DNA of 64,000 nt from SIG672 sp045580325 (lineage in GTDB: Bacteria > Bacillota > Clostridia > Oscillospirales > CAG-272), in assembly GCA_045580325.1 (NCBI GenBank), contig JAZNNR010000025.1:33547-97546 (forward strand). The letters run 5' to 3'. The translations under genes were made by a program, and so were the position numbers. Under the pieces are notes generated by a model. That model searched no databases and had not been told where the DNA came from. It saw only the letters and a list, made by a program, of their open reading frames with translations. This document shows, piece after piece, positions 41,486 through 50,362 of this stretch; positions within the stretch are counted from its first letter, which is position 1; each line of letters opens with the position of its first letter.

Positions 41486-41857
41486 ATGATATCTCTCGAA
41501 CAACTTGCTGCTATAAGAGACAAGATGAAAGACAAGGTTGTAATTCGTGAAGGCGCAAACGAAACAAGAGTTGTTGTCGGAATGGCAACTTGCGGAATCG
41601 CTGCAGGTGCAAGACCGATACTCAACGCATTTGTTGACGGCGTTGCAAAGGAAGGACTTAATGACAAGGTTACCGTTTCTCAGACCGGTTGCATAGGAAT
41701 TTGTCAGTATGAGCCTGTTGTAGAAGTATTTGAAAGCGGAAAAGAAAAGGTTACATACGTAAAGCTTACCGCTGAAAAAGTTGAAAAAATCATAAAAGAG
41801 CATCTCGTAGGCGGAAACGTAGTAACCGAATACACTATCGGTGCTACTGCTAAATAA
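41486..41857 (+). CDS. 2Fe-2S ferredoxin (thioredoxin-like)
   Basis: A 123-residue protein with a thioredoxin-fold 2Fe-2S site: VVVGMATCGIAAGARPIL and QTGCIGICQYEPVVEVF supply four Cys. This domain is closely similar to the N-terminal domain of HydB encoded next, and to stand-alone ferredoxins in bifurcating hydrogenase operons. It could add an extra electron carrier. GGAGG at about 41473 precedes ATG 41486. Confidence 0.88.
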   Translation: MISLEQLAAIRDKMKDKVVIREGANETRVVVGMATCGIAAGARPILNAFVDGVAKEGLNDKVTVSQTGCIGICQYEPVVEVFESGKEKVTYVKLTAEKVEKIIKEHLVGGNVVTEYTIGATAK

Positions 41858-41881
41858 AAAACAGAAAGGATAGATAAACAA

Positions 41882-43675
41882 ATGGTACGTTCACATGTAT
41901 TGGTTTGCGGCGGAACCGGTTGTACTTCTTCCGGAAGTGCTAAGGTAATTGAAGCTCTTAATACAGAGATCGCGGCAAAAGGACTTGCAGATGAAATAAA
42001 AGTTGTTCAGACCGGTTGCTTTGGACTTTGTGCCCTCGGTCCGATTATGATAGTTTATCCCGAAGGAACATTCTATCATAGCGTAAAAGCAGAAGACGTT
42101 GCAGAGATCGTTGAGGAGCACTTCCTCAAGGGCCGTCCCGTAGCAAGACTCGTATATCACGAGAAGGAAGCAGACACTCAGGTAGCTACATCGCTCAGCG
42201 ATACAGCATTCTATAAGAAGCAGAAGAGAGTTGCTCTTCGTAACTGCGGTGTTATTAACCCTGAAAATATTGAAGAATACATAGCTGTTGACGGTTATCA
42301 GGCACTCGGTAAGGTTCTTACAGAGATGACTCCCGATGACGTTATCCAGACGGTTCTCGATTCAGGACTTCGCGGACGCGGAGGCGGCGGATTCCCTACA
42401 GGTCTTAAGTGGAAGTTCGCTTCGGGCAACAGAGGCAACGTAAAGAAGTACGTTGCTTGTAACGCCGACGAAGGCGACCCCGGTGCATTTATGGACCGTT
42501 CTATCCTTGAAGGCGACCCTCACGCAGTTATCGAAGCTATGGCTATCGCAGGATATGCTATCGGCGCTGATGAAGGTTACGTATACGTTCGTGCAGAGTA
42601 TCCTATCGCTATTCACCGTCTTGAAGTTGCTATCAAGCAGGCTCACGAGTACGGACTCCTCGGCGAAAACATTTTCGGTACAGGCTTCAACTTCGATCTT
42701 AAGATCCGTTTCGGCGCAGGCGCATTCGTTTGCGGAGAAGAAACAGCTCTTATGACCTCTATCGAAGGTAACAGAGGTGAGCCCAGACCTCGTCCTCCGT
42801 TCCCCGCAGTTAAGGGTCTTTTTGGACAGCCTACCGTACTTAATAACGTTGAAACATACGCAAATATCCCTCAGATCATACTCAAGGGTGTAGAATGGTT
42901 CACATCTATGGGTACTGAAAAGTCCAAGGGAACAAAGGTATTCGCACTCGGCGGAAATATCACAAACACAGGTCTTGTTGAAGTTCCTATGGGAACAACA
43001 CTCCGTGAAGTTGTTGAAGAGATCGGCGGCGGTATCCCCGGCGGCAAGAAGTTCAAGGCAGCTCAGACAGGCGGACCTTCGGGCGGATGTATCACAGCAG
43101 AAAACCTCGATACACCTATCGACTACGATAACCTTATCGCTCTCGGCTCTATGATGGGTTCGGGCGGACTTATCGTTATGGACGAAGACAACTGTATGGT
43201 TGACATCGCACGCTTCTTCCTTGACTTTACAGTTGATGAATCCTGCGGTAAGTGTACACCTTGCCGTGTAGGTACAAAGAGAATGCTCGAAATCCTCGAT
43301 AAGATCATCGCGGGTAACGGCACTCTTGAAGACCTCGATAAGCTCGAAGAGCTTGCAAACTACATTAAGTCTGCATCGCTCTGCGGTCTCGGACAGACAG
43401 CTCCTAACCCTGTAATCTCTACACTCCGCAACTTCAGAGATGAGTACGTTGCTCACGTTGTAGATAAGAAGTGTCCCGCAGGCGTATGTAAGAACCTGCT
43501 CCAGTACGTTATTGATGCTGATAAGTGTAAGGGATGTACTCTCTGTGCAAGAAAGTGCCCTGTAAACGCAATTTCGGGTACTGTAAAGCAGCCTCACGTA
43601 ATCGATGCATCTAAGTGCGTTAAGTGTGGCGTATGTATGTCCACATGTAAGTTTGGCGCAATAAGCAAACAGTAA
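41882..43675 (+). CDS. hydB: Bifurcating hydrogenase subunit HydB (NuoF-like)
   Basis: A 597-residue flavoprotein: an N-terminal 2Fe-2S thioredoxin-like domain (about 1-95), the NuoF core with FMN/NADH-binding GLRGRGGGGFPTGLKW and CNADEGDPGAFMDR, GAGAFVCGEETALM, the cluster cysteines ESCGKCTPCRVGTKRM, and a C-terminal 2x[4Fe-4S] ferredoxin (CKGCTLCARKCP, CVKCGVCMSTC). It is the subunit where NADH is oxidised or formed and where flavin-based bifurcation occurs. Codon use is that of highly expressed genes. Confidence 0.95.
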   Translation: MVRSHVLVCGGTGCTSSGSAKVIEALNTEIAAKGLADEIKVVQTGCFGLCALGPIMIVYPEGTFYHSVKAEDVAEIVEEHFLKGRPVARLVYHEKEADTQVATSLSDTAFYKKQKRVALRNCGVINPENIEEYIAVDGYQALGKVLTEMTPDDVIQTVLDSGLRGRGGGGFPTGLKWKFASGNRGNVKKYVACNADEGDPGAFMDRSILEGDPHAVIEAMAIAGYAIGADEGYVYVRAEYPIAIHRLEVAIKQAHEYGLLGENIFGTGFNFDLKIRFGAGAFVCGEETALMTSIEGNRGEPRPRPPFPAVKGLFGQPTVLNNVETYANIPQIILKGVEWFTSMGTEKSKGTKVFALGGNITNTGLVEVPMGTTLREVVEEIGGGIPGGKKFKAAQTGGPSGGCITAENLDTPIDYDNLIALGSMMGSGGLIVMDEDNCMVDIARFFLDFTVDESCGKCTPCRVGTKRMLEILDKIIAGNGTLEDLDKLEELANYIKSASLCGLGQTAPNPVISTLRNFRDEYVAHVVDKKCPAGVCKNLLQYVIDADKCKGCTLCARKCPVNAISGTVKQPHVIDASKCVKCGVCMSTCKFGAISKQ

Positions 43676-43691
43676 GGAGGATACAGACCGT

Positions 43692-45431
43692 ATGGAAATG
43701 ATCAATATTAAAATCAATGGCAAGGATTACAGTGTTCCGAAGGGAATTACTGTTCTCGAAGCCGCAAAAATGGCAAATATAGATATCCCCACTCTCTGCT
43801 ACCTCAAGGATATAAACGAGATCGGTGCTTGCCGTCTCTGCCTTGTTGAAGTAAAGGGAGCAAGAGGTCTTGTTACCGCTTGCGTATATCCCGTAGACCG
43901 TGAGGGAATGGAGATCGTTACTAACTCTCCCGCAATTATGCAGTCCAGAAAGATGAACCTCGAGCTTCTTCTTTCCAACCACGACAGAAAGTGCCTTTCT
44001 TGCGTACGTTCGACAACCTGCGAACTCCAGAAGCTCTGCCGTGAGTATGAAGTAGATGAGGAATATTTCTCGGGCGATAAGACAGAAAAGTATTTCGATA
44101 CATCTTCCGCAGCGATCGTTCGCGATTCGAGCAAGTGTATCCTCTGCCGCCGCTGCTCCGCAGTTTGTAATAAGGTACAGGGAATCGGCGTAATCGGCGC
44201 TAACGACCGTGGATTTGACACACACATCGGATGCACATTCGACACTAACCTCGGCGATACATCTTGTATCAACTGCGGACAGTGTATAGTTGCTTGCCCC
44301 ACAGGTGCTCTCTACGAAGTAGATCATACCGAAAAGGTATTTGAGGCTATTTCCGATCCTACAAAGCACGTTGCTATCTGCTGCGCGCCCTCTGTTCGTG
44401 CACAGATCGGCGAATGCTTCGGATATGCACCCGGAACAGATACAGAAGGCAAGATGATCACAGCTATCAAGGCTCTCGGCTTTGACGGCGTTTACGATAT
44501 GAACCTTACCGCTGACCTCACCATTATGGAAGAGGCTACCGAATTCCTCGGCAGAGTTAAGAACGGCGGAAAGCTTCCTATGTTCACATCCTGCTCACCC
44601 GGATGGATCAAGTTCTGTGAGCACTATTTCCCCGATATGGTAGATAACCTTTCTACATGTAAATCTCCTCAGCAGATGTTCGGTGCTATGTATAAGACAT
44701 ACTACGCACAGAAGGTAGGACTCGATCCTAAGGACATCGTATTCGTATCCGCTATTCCTTGTACAGCTAAGAAGTTCGAGGTAGGCAGAGACGGACAGAA
44801 CGCTGCAGGTGTTCCCGACGTTGACTACGCTATCACAACACGTGAGCTCGGCAGAATGATCCAGAAGGCTGGTATCGACTTCTGTTCTCTTGAGGACGGC
44901 GAGTTCGATAATCCCTTCGATATCGGATCGGGCGCAGGCGTTATCTTCGGCGCAACAGGCGGCGTTATGGAAGCTGCACTTCGTACAGCAGCTGAGGTTA
45001 TCGAAGGCAAGCCTCTCGAAAAGCTCGAATTTGATGAAGTTCGCGGAACAGAAGGCATTAAGTTTGCTTCCTATAAGCTCGGCGATATGACTCTCAACGT
45101 TGCAGTTACCTCGGGTACAGCAAACGCTAAGAAGCTTCTCAGAGACGTTCAGGCAGGAAAGGTAGACGTTCAGTTTATCGAAGTTATGGCATGCCCCGGC
45201 GGCTGCGTAAACGGCGGCGGACAGCCTTATCAGCCCGCTTCTGTTCGTAACTCGGTAGACCTCAGAGCGCTCCGCGCAGCAGTTCTCTACAACGACGATA
45301 AGAACGCAGACCTTCGTAAATCTCACGAAAACAGCGCAGTTAAGAAGCTTTATGAAGAATACTTCGGTGAGCCCAACAGCCATAAGGCACACGAAATTCT
45401 CCATACACACTACGTAAAGCGCGGTCTTTAA
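43692..45431 (+). CDS. hydA: [FeFe]-hydrogenase catalytic subunit HydA
   Basis: A 579-residue protein: N-terminal 2Fe-2S (CYLKDINEIGACRLC), His-Cys 4Fe-4S site (HDRKCLSCVRSTTC), two 4Fe-4S clusters (CILCRRCSAVC, CINCGQCIVACP), and the H-cluster domain with L1 TSCSPGW, L2 PCTAKKFE and L3 MACPGGCVNGGGQP, then a small-subunit-like tail ending near HYVKRGL. L1 has Ser after the first Cys instead of the common TSCCP. With hydC and hydB it should form a complex coupling H2 formation to NADH and ferredoxin oxidation. The maturases HydE, HydF and HydG are outside the window. Confidence 0.95.
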   Translation: MEMINIKINGKDYSVPKGITVLEAAKMANIDIPTLCYLKDINEIGACRLCLVEVKGARGLVTACVYPVDREGMEIVTNSPAIMQSRKMNLELLLSNHDRKCLSCVRSTTCELQKLCREYEVDEEYFSGDKTEKYFDTSSAAIVRDSSKCILCRRCSAVCNKVQGIGVIGANDRGFDTHIGCTFDTNLGDTSCINCGQCIVACPTGALYEVDHTEKVFEAISDPTKHVAICCAPSVRAQIGECFGYAPGTDTEGKMITAIKALGFDGVYDMNLTADLTIMEEATEFLGRVKNGGKLPMFTSCSPGWIKFCEHYFPDMVDNLSTCKSPQQMFGAMYKTYYAQKVGLDPKDIVFVSAIPCTAKKFEVGRDGQNAAGVPDVDYAITTRELGRMIQKAGIDFCSLEDGEFDNPFDIGSGAGVIFGATGGVMEAALRTAAEVIEGKPLEKLEFDEVRGTEGIKFASYKLGDMTLNVAVTSGTANAKKLLRDVQAGKVDVQFIEVMACPGGCVNGGGQPYQPASVRNSVDLRALRAAVLYNDDKNADLRKSHENSAVKKLYEEYFGEPNSHKAHEILHTHYVKRGL

Positions 45432-45446
45432 TCTTTAAATCAAATG

Positions 45447-45484
45447 AGCCCACAGATTTTACAGTCTGTGGGCTTGTTTTTTTT
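45447..45484 (+). terminator. hydA terminator
   Basis: AGCCCACAGA (45447-45456) pairs with TCTGTGGGCT (45465-45474), followed by a T run. Confidence 0.9.
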
Positions 45485-45525
45485 AGCATAAAATACAAAA
45501 AAGTTCAAATAATTGTCATTGTTTG

Positions 45526-45554
45526 TTGACAAATTATGACATGTATGATAAAAT
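45526..45554 (+). promoter_or_regulatory. Promoter of the sigma-factor gene
   Basis: TTGACA at 45526-45531, 17-bp spacer, TAAAAT at 45549-45554 with extended -10 TGA. This promoter lies inside the longer possible reading frame from 45523, which supports GTG 45604 as the true start. Confidence 0.75.
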
Positions 45555-45603
45555 TGTATTTAGATTTCTATTTAACAATAACCAAAAAAGAGGTGGTCGT
45601 ACA

Positions 45604-47250
45604 GTGGAAAAAAATAAACTTGTAAAATTGGTAACAGATGTGCAAAAAGGCGACGAAAACGCAATGACAGAGATGTACAACACCTTTTATGATGATATTT
45701 ATTACTACATCTTTAAAACAGTAAATGACTCAGAGCTTGCGCTTGATTTAACGCAGGATACCTTTATAGAGATTTTGCAAAGCATATCTTCGTTACAAGA
45801 GCCGGTGGCTTTTGTTACCTGGAGCCGTCAGATAGCATATAGACGCTGTACCGCGTACTTCAAAAAAAGGCACGATATTTTGCTTGATGAAAGTGAAGAC
45901 GGATATTCGGTATTTGACACTCTCGTTGAAGATACAGCTGAATTTATACCTGATGAAGCACTGGACAAGGAAGACCTGAAACAAACAATACAGGGAATAA
46001 TTAACGAACTTCCCGAGGAACAGCGCTCAGCTGTTATGATGCGATATTTTGATGAAATTCCGGTATCGGAGATAGCTGAGATACAGGGAGTGTCCGAGGG
46101 CACGGTAAAAAGCCGTCTTAATTACGGAAGAAAAGCAATTAAACAATCAGTGGAAAATTACGAAAAAAAGCACGGTATCAAGCTTCACTGTCTTGGAGTT
46201 ATTCCTCTGCTTCTTTGGTTGCTTCGCGAAAATCGAATTGCAAACGGACTCTCGCTTACTACGGGGGCAGTATCGTCAACCGGAGTCGCATCTGTTATAT
46301 CAAGCGCAGGTGTTTCGGCGGGGATATCAACCGTAGCTACTACAACAGCCGCGGCGGTTGCGACCAAAACGGTCGGAGGTGCAGTTGTTGCAAAAATTGC
46401 CGCAGGTGTCATAGCGGCGTCAGTTATTGTCGGTTCGGTGGCATATGGTGTGGCTAGTATAATCAAGGATAAGGACTATGAAAATACTAATAACTCCTGC
46501 GTACATGTATGGTCTGAGGAGAAAAGCGGAGTATGTATCCTTTGCGATGAGACTTGTGATCACGCCGATTCGCTTTCCTCGCAAGAATATATCCAATCTG
46601 AGGGTATTCTATGCAAATTAAATACCTGTACGGTATGTAATTTTGAGGAAGAATCTTACTCGCTCACAAGTACGGATAAACCGATATGGATCACAAAACC
46701 GTTTGATTTTATTTCAGAGTGTATCACAGAATACAGTCATAACTACATGCTTGACCTGCTTAAAGATACTTGGAAGATATCTGAAGATGAAACTATAACT
46801 GTCACACCCATAGGAACCCTTTATTTCTATAACGACGATGTGGACGAAGATAGCGCATATAACAATCGTCTTGTCGTGATATATCATCTTGATAATGGAA
46901 TCGTTCCCGGTGGATGGTACACTTACCTTGGCCCTAACGGAAACGTAGTTATTAAGTGTGTTAGAGAGGACGACGGTTCTGAATATTTCTCGGTTGTACG
47001 AAATAGCGAGTTTGTGTATGACAATAATCTTTCATTTATGTGGATAGAGGGCCTTAAAGAATATTATTCATTTATACTAAGTACAGACTACCCTGTTTCC
47101 TTTGTATATAACGGTATCAGATATATGGGACACACAACTATCGAAGATTGTCTTAAATCACTTCAGATAAATGCAATGGACTATTGGGGAATGAACTTTG
47201 ACCATATGATAGCATCGGGAGAGATGCGTGAGTACGTAGTCGATTATTAA
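45604..47250 (+). CDS. ECF sigma factor fused to a membrane-anchored C-terminal domain
   Basis: About 548 residues. Region 2 (about 5-75, MYNTFYDDIYYYIFKTV, DLTQDTFIEILQ) and region 4 (about 110-165, LPEEQRSAVMMRYFDEIPVS, EIAEIQGVSEGTVKSRLNYG) make a full ECF sigma. Then a hydrophobic stretch (LGVIPLLLWLL, about 197-207), a Gly/Ala/Thr/Val-rich low-complexity part and a clear transmembrane helix (about 263-287), followed by 260 outside residues with CxxC pairs (CVHVW, CILCDETC, CTVCN). GTG 45604 with AGAGGTGGT upstream is chosen. The fusion probably tethers the sigma factor to the membrane and senses an outside signal. Confidence 0.85.
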   Translation: MEKNKLVKLVTDVQKGDENAMTEMYNTFYDDIYYYIFKTVNDSELALDLTQDTFIEILQSISSLQEPVAFVTWSRQIAYRRCTAYFKKRHDILLDESEDGYSVFDTLVEDTAEFIPDEALDKEDLKQTIQGIINELPEEQRSAVMMRYFDEIPVSEIAEIQGVSEGTVKSRLNYGRKAIKQSVENYEKKHGIKLHCLGVIPLLLWLLRENRIANGLSLTTGAVSSTGVASVISSAGVSAGISTVATTTAAAVATKTVGGAVVAKIAAGVIAASVIVGSVAYGVASIIKDKDYENTNNSCVHVWSEEKSGVCILCDETCDHADSLSSQEYIQSEGILCKLNTCTVCNFEEESYSLTSTDKPIWITKPFDFISECITEYSHNYMLDLLKDTWKISEDETITVTPIGTLYFYNDDVDEDSAYNNRLVVIYHLDNGIVPGGWYTYLGPNGNVVIKCVREDDGSEYFSVVRNSEFVYDNNLSFMWIEGLKEYYSFILSTDYPVSFVYNGIRYMGHTTIEDCLKSLQINAMDYWGMNFDHMIASGEMREYVVDY

Positions 47251-47347
47251 AATTTCTTAACTTTTTGATGTTTTTTCGTTTTTATAAAACCTAAAGCGAT
47301 TTCACTGCCACTTATAATCAGAAACAAAAGACAGGCGGTGAAATCTT

Positions 47348-47476
47348 GTGAATAAACGCTATAACGTATATTACTTGTTTTTAGAGGACAAGAAGCTCCA
47401 CAAGGTGGCTGCGGAGGTAAAAGAAAAAAAATTAAAAAATTTGCAAGATTTTTTCAAAAAAATAAAACCTCCGTAA
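47348..47476 (+). CDS. Small basic protein of 42 residues
   Basis: GTG 47348 opens MNKRYNVYYLFLEDKKLHKV, continuing as a lysine-rich helix and ending KKIKPP before TAA. A ribosome-like AGGCGG (47333-47338) precedes it. The region upstream has TTATAAT near 47313. No homologue is recognised. It lies between the sigma-factor gene and the zinc-ribbon gene, so it may be a regulatory target or a peptide of that cluster; it could also be non-coding. Confidence 0.45.
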   Translation: MNKRYNVYYLFLEDKKLHKVAAEVKEKKLKNLQDFFKKIKPP

Positions 47477-47537
47477 ATCTTATTCCCACTTATAAGTATA
47501 ACGAAAAACAAAACAAAAATGAAACGAGGAAAAAACA

Positions 47538-48161
47538 ATGAAAATTTTTGATGAGATTAAGAAATACCTGAACGACAACTATTTTGGCAAAGTAGAATGT
47601 GCACACTGTAAAAAAACAGGCCGTGTCCGTAAGTTTTTTAAGACAAAGGACGGAAAATTCATTTGCGGCAACTGTCAGTTTGACCTTCCCACCACAATTC
47701 GTGAAAACGTCGCTGAATCCGAATATGAAGAGATTGAAGAAATTCTCAGCTATATGGATTATTCTAAAAGAGAACTGGCACCCAAATTCAGAGAAACTTT
47801 GAAATATGAATACTTCAGTGTAGATACTGTTAACGGTCTTTTCAAAATATTTGGCGGATCACCCGTTCTTGAATTAAAAAACATTGAAATGTATAGCTTC
47901 GACTTTGAGCCTACTGAAGGACGAGAAGGTCTGATAAGTGCAACGGTTACAGGTAACGTTAGTGCTTTAATCGTTACTAATTCTCCCAAAATGTGCTATA
48001 ACGAGATAGTAGCGTTAATGGTTAAGGGAAAGGCAAAGAAAAAGCTTGGCGGTTCTATATATTATTACGAAAATCCGAAGAAGCTCGATGAATTCCTTGA
48101 AAAATTCGAGCCGGTTTTAGAAAAATTCAGACAAAGCAATAATACAGAAATAAGCGAGTGA
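47538..48161 (+). CDS. Zinc-ribbon protein with a PH-like domain
   Basis: A 207-residue protein: an N-terminal zinc ribbon of the DUF4428 type (CAHCKKTGRVRKFF, FICGNCQ, about 22-48), then a beta-rich domain (about 80-195) with LKYEYFSVDTVNGLFKI and ELKNIEMYSFDFEP. Proteins of this kind are common in gut Firmicutes and unassigned. ACGAGGA upstream fits ATG 47538. The next gene starts 29 bases after the stop, the third is another zinc-ribbon protein, so the three look like one unit. Confidence 0.75.
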   Translation: MKIFDEIKKYLNDNYFGKVECAHCKKTGRVRKFFKTKDGKFICGNCQFDLPTTIRENVAESEYEEIEEILSYMDYSKRELAPKFRETLKYEYFSVDTVNGLFKIFGGSPVLELKNIEMYSFDFEPTEGREGLISATVTGNVSALIVTNSPKMCYNEIVALMVKGKAKKKLGGSIYYYENPKKLDEFLEKFEPVLEKFRQSNNTEISE

Positions 48162-48190
48162 ATTTTAATTTACAAGAAAGGGATATAAAT

Positions 48191-49357
48191 ATGAACAATA
48201 GTTATTATGAAAACGATATTGGTAGTGAAGTAACTGTTTCGGCAGGAAAATGGCACTATGTCAGAGTTTTTTGTGCATTCTTTTCTTTAATAGCAACCTT
48301 TGCATCACTTACAATGGCAATAGATACACATACACAGTTTGGTTGGCTTCTCGGTATTATGTGGTTTTTAGGTGTGGTAGCAGCACTGCTTGTTTCGCCC
48401 GGTAAGTTCTTTGCGTTCGGTTGGGGACTTGTTTCGAGATGTGCCGTTTTTGCTTGGTTACTGCTCCCGTTTCCCTTTGACTTAATTCCGTTTTTGATTC
48501 TTGTGCCTCTTAGTATAGTTGTAGCGCTTATTTGTCTTACGATAGTTCCCGCGATATTTACAATTTATACCTACATTTCTGATATCAGAGATTATTCCAC
48601 AGACTCAAAGAAAGAGTGGACGGCAGTTCTTGCAGGAATAGGAACAGTAATTATCTGTGCGGGAGTATTTTTCGGACTGAACGCGATAGGACGCGCAGTA
48701 GAGACTCCCCAAATGGAAAGTTCTTTTGATGCTTACAAAATTTACTCGGAATACGCAAAAGAAAATGAGGGCGCAAGAGAGTACCCGGAGATGGTTCTTG
48801 ATAACCCTGTTTTCAAAGAAAAATCAGATGGCGGATATGTTCGCGAACACCGTTATGAATTTGAGCAGAACGACGGACTACTCGAAGTTAAGTACGACGT
48901 TACCATAGTTTTTGAATATATGGATAGAGGTTGGGTGGTTTCGTACGTTAAAGAAATTGGCACACCCGTTGGATTTTCAAATATAGACGGAACTTGGACG
49001 GGTACGGGCACGTATCCCGGAAACCTTTCGGCAGGTAATCTTTATACACTCAGCTTTGGGTTTTCCAAAGAAGGTGGGGAAAGCGGTACTTTGAAGGTTT
49101 CCAACGGCGACGTTTTACTTAACCATATGCAATTTACCGTGGAGATAGGTCAGTTCACCGACAGCGCAAGTCTGTATTATGATAAGGAACTCGGAACACT
49201 TGTGCAGTTAAAGCTCGTTTTGAATGAGCCTGTAACATTTGAAACCTTTGGTGTCAAAAATACAGTTACCGAGGTAGAGTGCTTCTACTGTTTCTCAAAT
49301 AATTCTATAATACTTAAAACCTTTAAAAACGGACTTGTACTGAGCCCTAACGTATAA
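48191..49357 (+). CDS. Membrane protein with a beta-sandwich outside domain
   Basis: A 388-residue protein: about five hydrophobic helices in the first 180 residues (WHYVRVFCAFFSLIATF, GWLLGIMWFLGVVAAL, LVPLSIVVALICLTIVPAIF, VIICAGVFFGLNAI), then an extracytoplasmic part with FEYMDRGWVVSYVKE and IDGTWTGTGTYPGN, which resembles small secreted beta-sandwich lipocalin-like domains. I choose ATG 48191 with GAAAGGG upstream; an in-frame start at 48158 lacks a ribosome site. Function unknown. It lies between two zinc-ribbon genes, so perhaps all three act together. Confidence 0.75.
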   Translation: MNNSYYENDIGSEVTVSAGKWHYVRVFCAFFSLIATFASLTMAIDTHTQFGWLLGIMWFLGVVAALLVSPGKFFAFGWGLVSRCAVFAWLLLPFPFDLIPFLILVPLSIVVALICLTIVPAIFTIYTYISDIRDYSTDSKKEWTAVLAGIGTVIICAGVFFGLNAIGRAVETPQMESSFDAYKIYSEYAKENEGAREYPEMVLDNPVFKEKSDGGYVREHRYEFEQNDGLLEVKYDVTIVFEYMDRGWVVSYVKEIGTPVGFSNIDGTWTGTGTYPGNLSAGNLYTLSFGFSKEGGESGTLKVSNGDVLLNHMQFTVEIGQFTDSASLYYDKELGTLVQLKLVLNEPVTFETFGVKNTVTEVECFYCFSNNSIILKTFKNGLVLSPNV

Positions 49358-49400
49358 AATATATAAATTTAAAATATATAAATTTCAGGAGGAATTAAAA

Positions 49401-50111
49401 ATGGCAAAGACAAAGACAAAGGCATGCGGATTTTGCGGCAAAGAGATCACAACAGGACTTTTCAAAGGAACAGAGAAGCTTCTTAATATAGGTGGTTGGC
49501 ACTACATTTCTTGCTGTGGAGATTGCTACAACAAGCACGAGGAAGATGCAGACCGTGTAAAAGAAAGACTTGGCATAAAATTAGACAACTGTGCGTTTTC
49601 TTCCGAAGGAGCACTTTCCGATGAGGATAAAGTGAAAGTTTTCTTCCGTTATCTTGAAGAAGAAAAAGAATACTCCGCAAGAACGTGCGTAAATCCGAAA
49701 CCCTTGGGTTTCTTTATGGTTGACGAAAGCTGCCACTTCACTGCAATTGAAAGTAAACTTAATCTGTTAGCGACTAAGAAGCAGCTTGAAAAAGATATTG
49801 CTGCTATTTTCGACTATTCTAACATATGGTTTAATAAGGACGATATAACAAGGCTTGAATACCGTTACGCAGGTTCATACGGCGTATCCGACGGTCTGTT
49901 TGACGGTGTGTATGCGTTTGAAGTTCGTCTGAATGACGAGAAGGATATTTCGTTTAAGCCTTGCATTATAAGAATGGCGTTTTCTGCTAACGGGTTTACA
50001 GGCGGCATCAGAAAAAAGAAAGCAAAGGAAATGTGTGTTTCAAAGCTGGAAGAGCTTAAGAGATTTATAGAAAGCGATCTTCCCATTGTTGAAGTAAAGA
50101 AGTTCAACTGA
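49401..50111 (+). CDS. Zinc-ribbon protein, second of the cluster
   Basis: A 236-residue protein with an N-terminal zinc ribbon (CGFCGKEITTG, CCGDCYNKHEEDA, about 9-45) like the one at 47538, then a domain with ESKLNLLATKKQLEKDIAAI, LEYRYAGSYGVSDG and FKPCIIRMAFSANG. AGGAGGA at 49388 fits ATG 49401. The start has an exceptionally clean ribosome site. The gene is the third in the cluster. Function unknown. Confidence 0.75.
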   Translation: MAKTKTKACGFCGKEITTGLFKGTEKLLNIGGWHYISCCGDCYNKHEEDADRVKERLGIKLDNCAFSSEGALSDEDKVKVFFRYLEEEKEYSARTCVNPKPLGFFMVDESCHFTAIESKLNLLATKKQLEKDIAAIFDYSNIWFNKDDITRLEYRYAGSYGVSDGLFDGVYAFEVRLNDEKDISFKPCIIRMAFSANGFTGGIRKKKAKEMCVSKLEELKRFIESDLPIVEVKKFN

Positions 50112-50124
50112 AAATCAAGTTAAT

Positions 50125-50192
50125 ACGGCAAAAATCAGAGCCAAGCCTATACGTTTGTAAAACTATCCTTAAAGATAGAATATTTTTGCCGT
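50125..50192. repeat. Nested inverted repeat after the zinc-ribbon gene
   Basis: ACGGCAAAAAT (50125-50135) and ATTTTTGCCGT (50182-50192) are exactly inverted; a CTATC...GATAG hairpin (50163-50179) lies inside. No T run follows. Could be a small RNA or an element end. Confidence 0.5.
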
Positions 50193-50279
50193 AAATGGCA
50201 TTATAATCGTAATATAAAATTTAAAGAAAAAATATTACCTTGATTTGACAGAAAAAGACAAATTTTACTAAATTATTGC

Positions 50280-50308
50280 TTGACTTTTAACAAAGTATGT
50301 GATACAAT
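50280..50308 (+). promoter_or_regulatory. Promoter of the lipoprotein gene
   Basis: TTGACT at 50280-50285, 17-bp spacer, TACAAT at 50303-50308 with extended -10 TGA. Confidence 0.7.
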
Positions 50309-50362
50309 ATAGGCAATTGGTACGTAGGTATCAAAAATTTATTTTCGAAGGGAAAAACAACA

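Noticed and set aside
42362..43723. 453-codon reverse-strand frame opposite hydB
   Set aside because: Cys/Ser-rich shadow created by the biased codon use of hydB; no homology or start signal.
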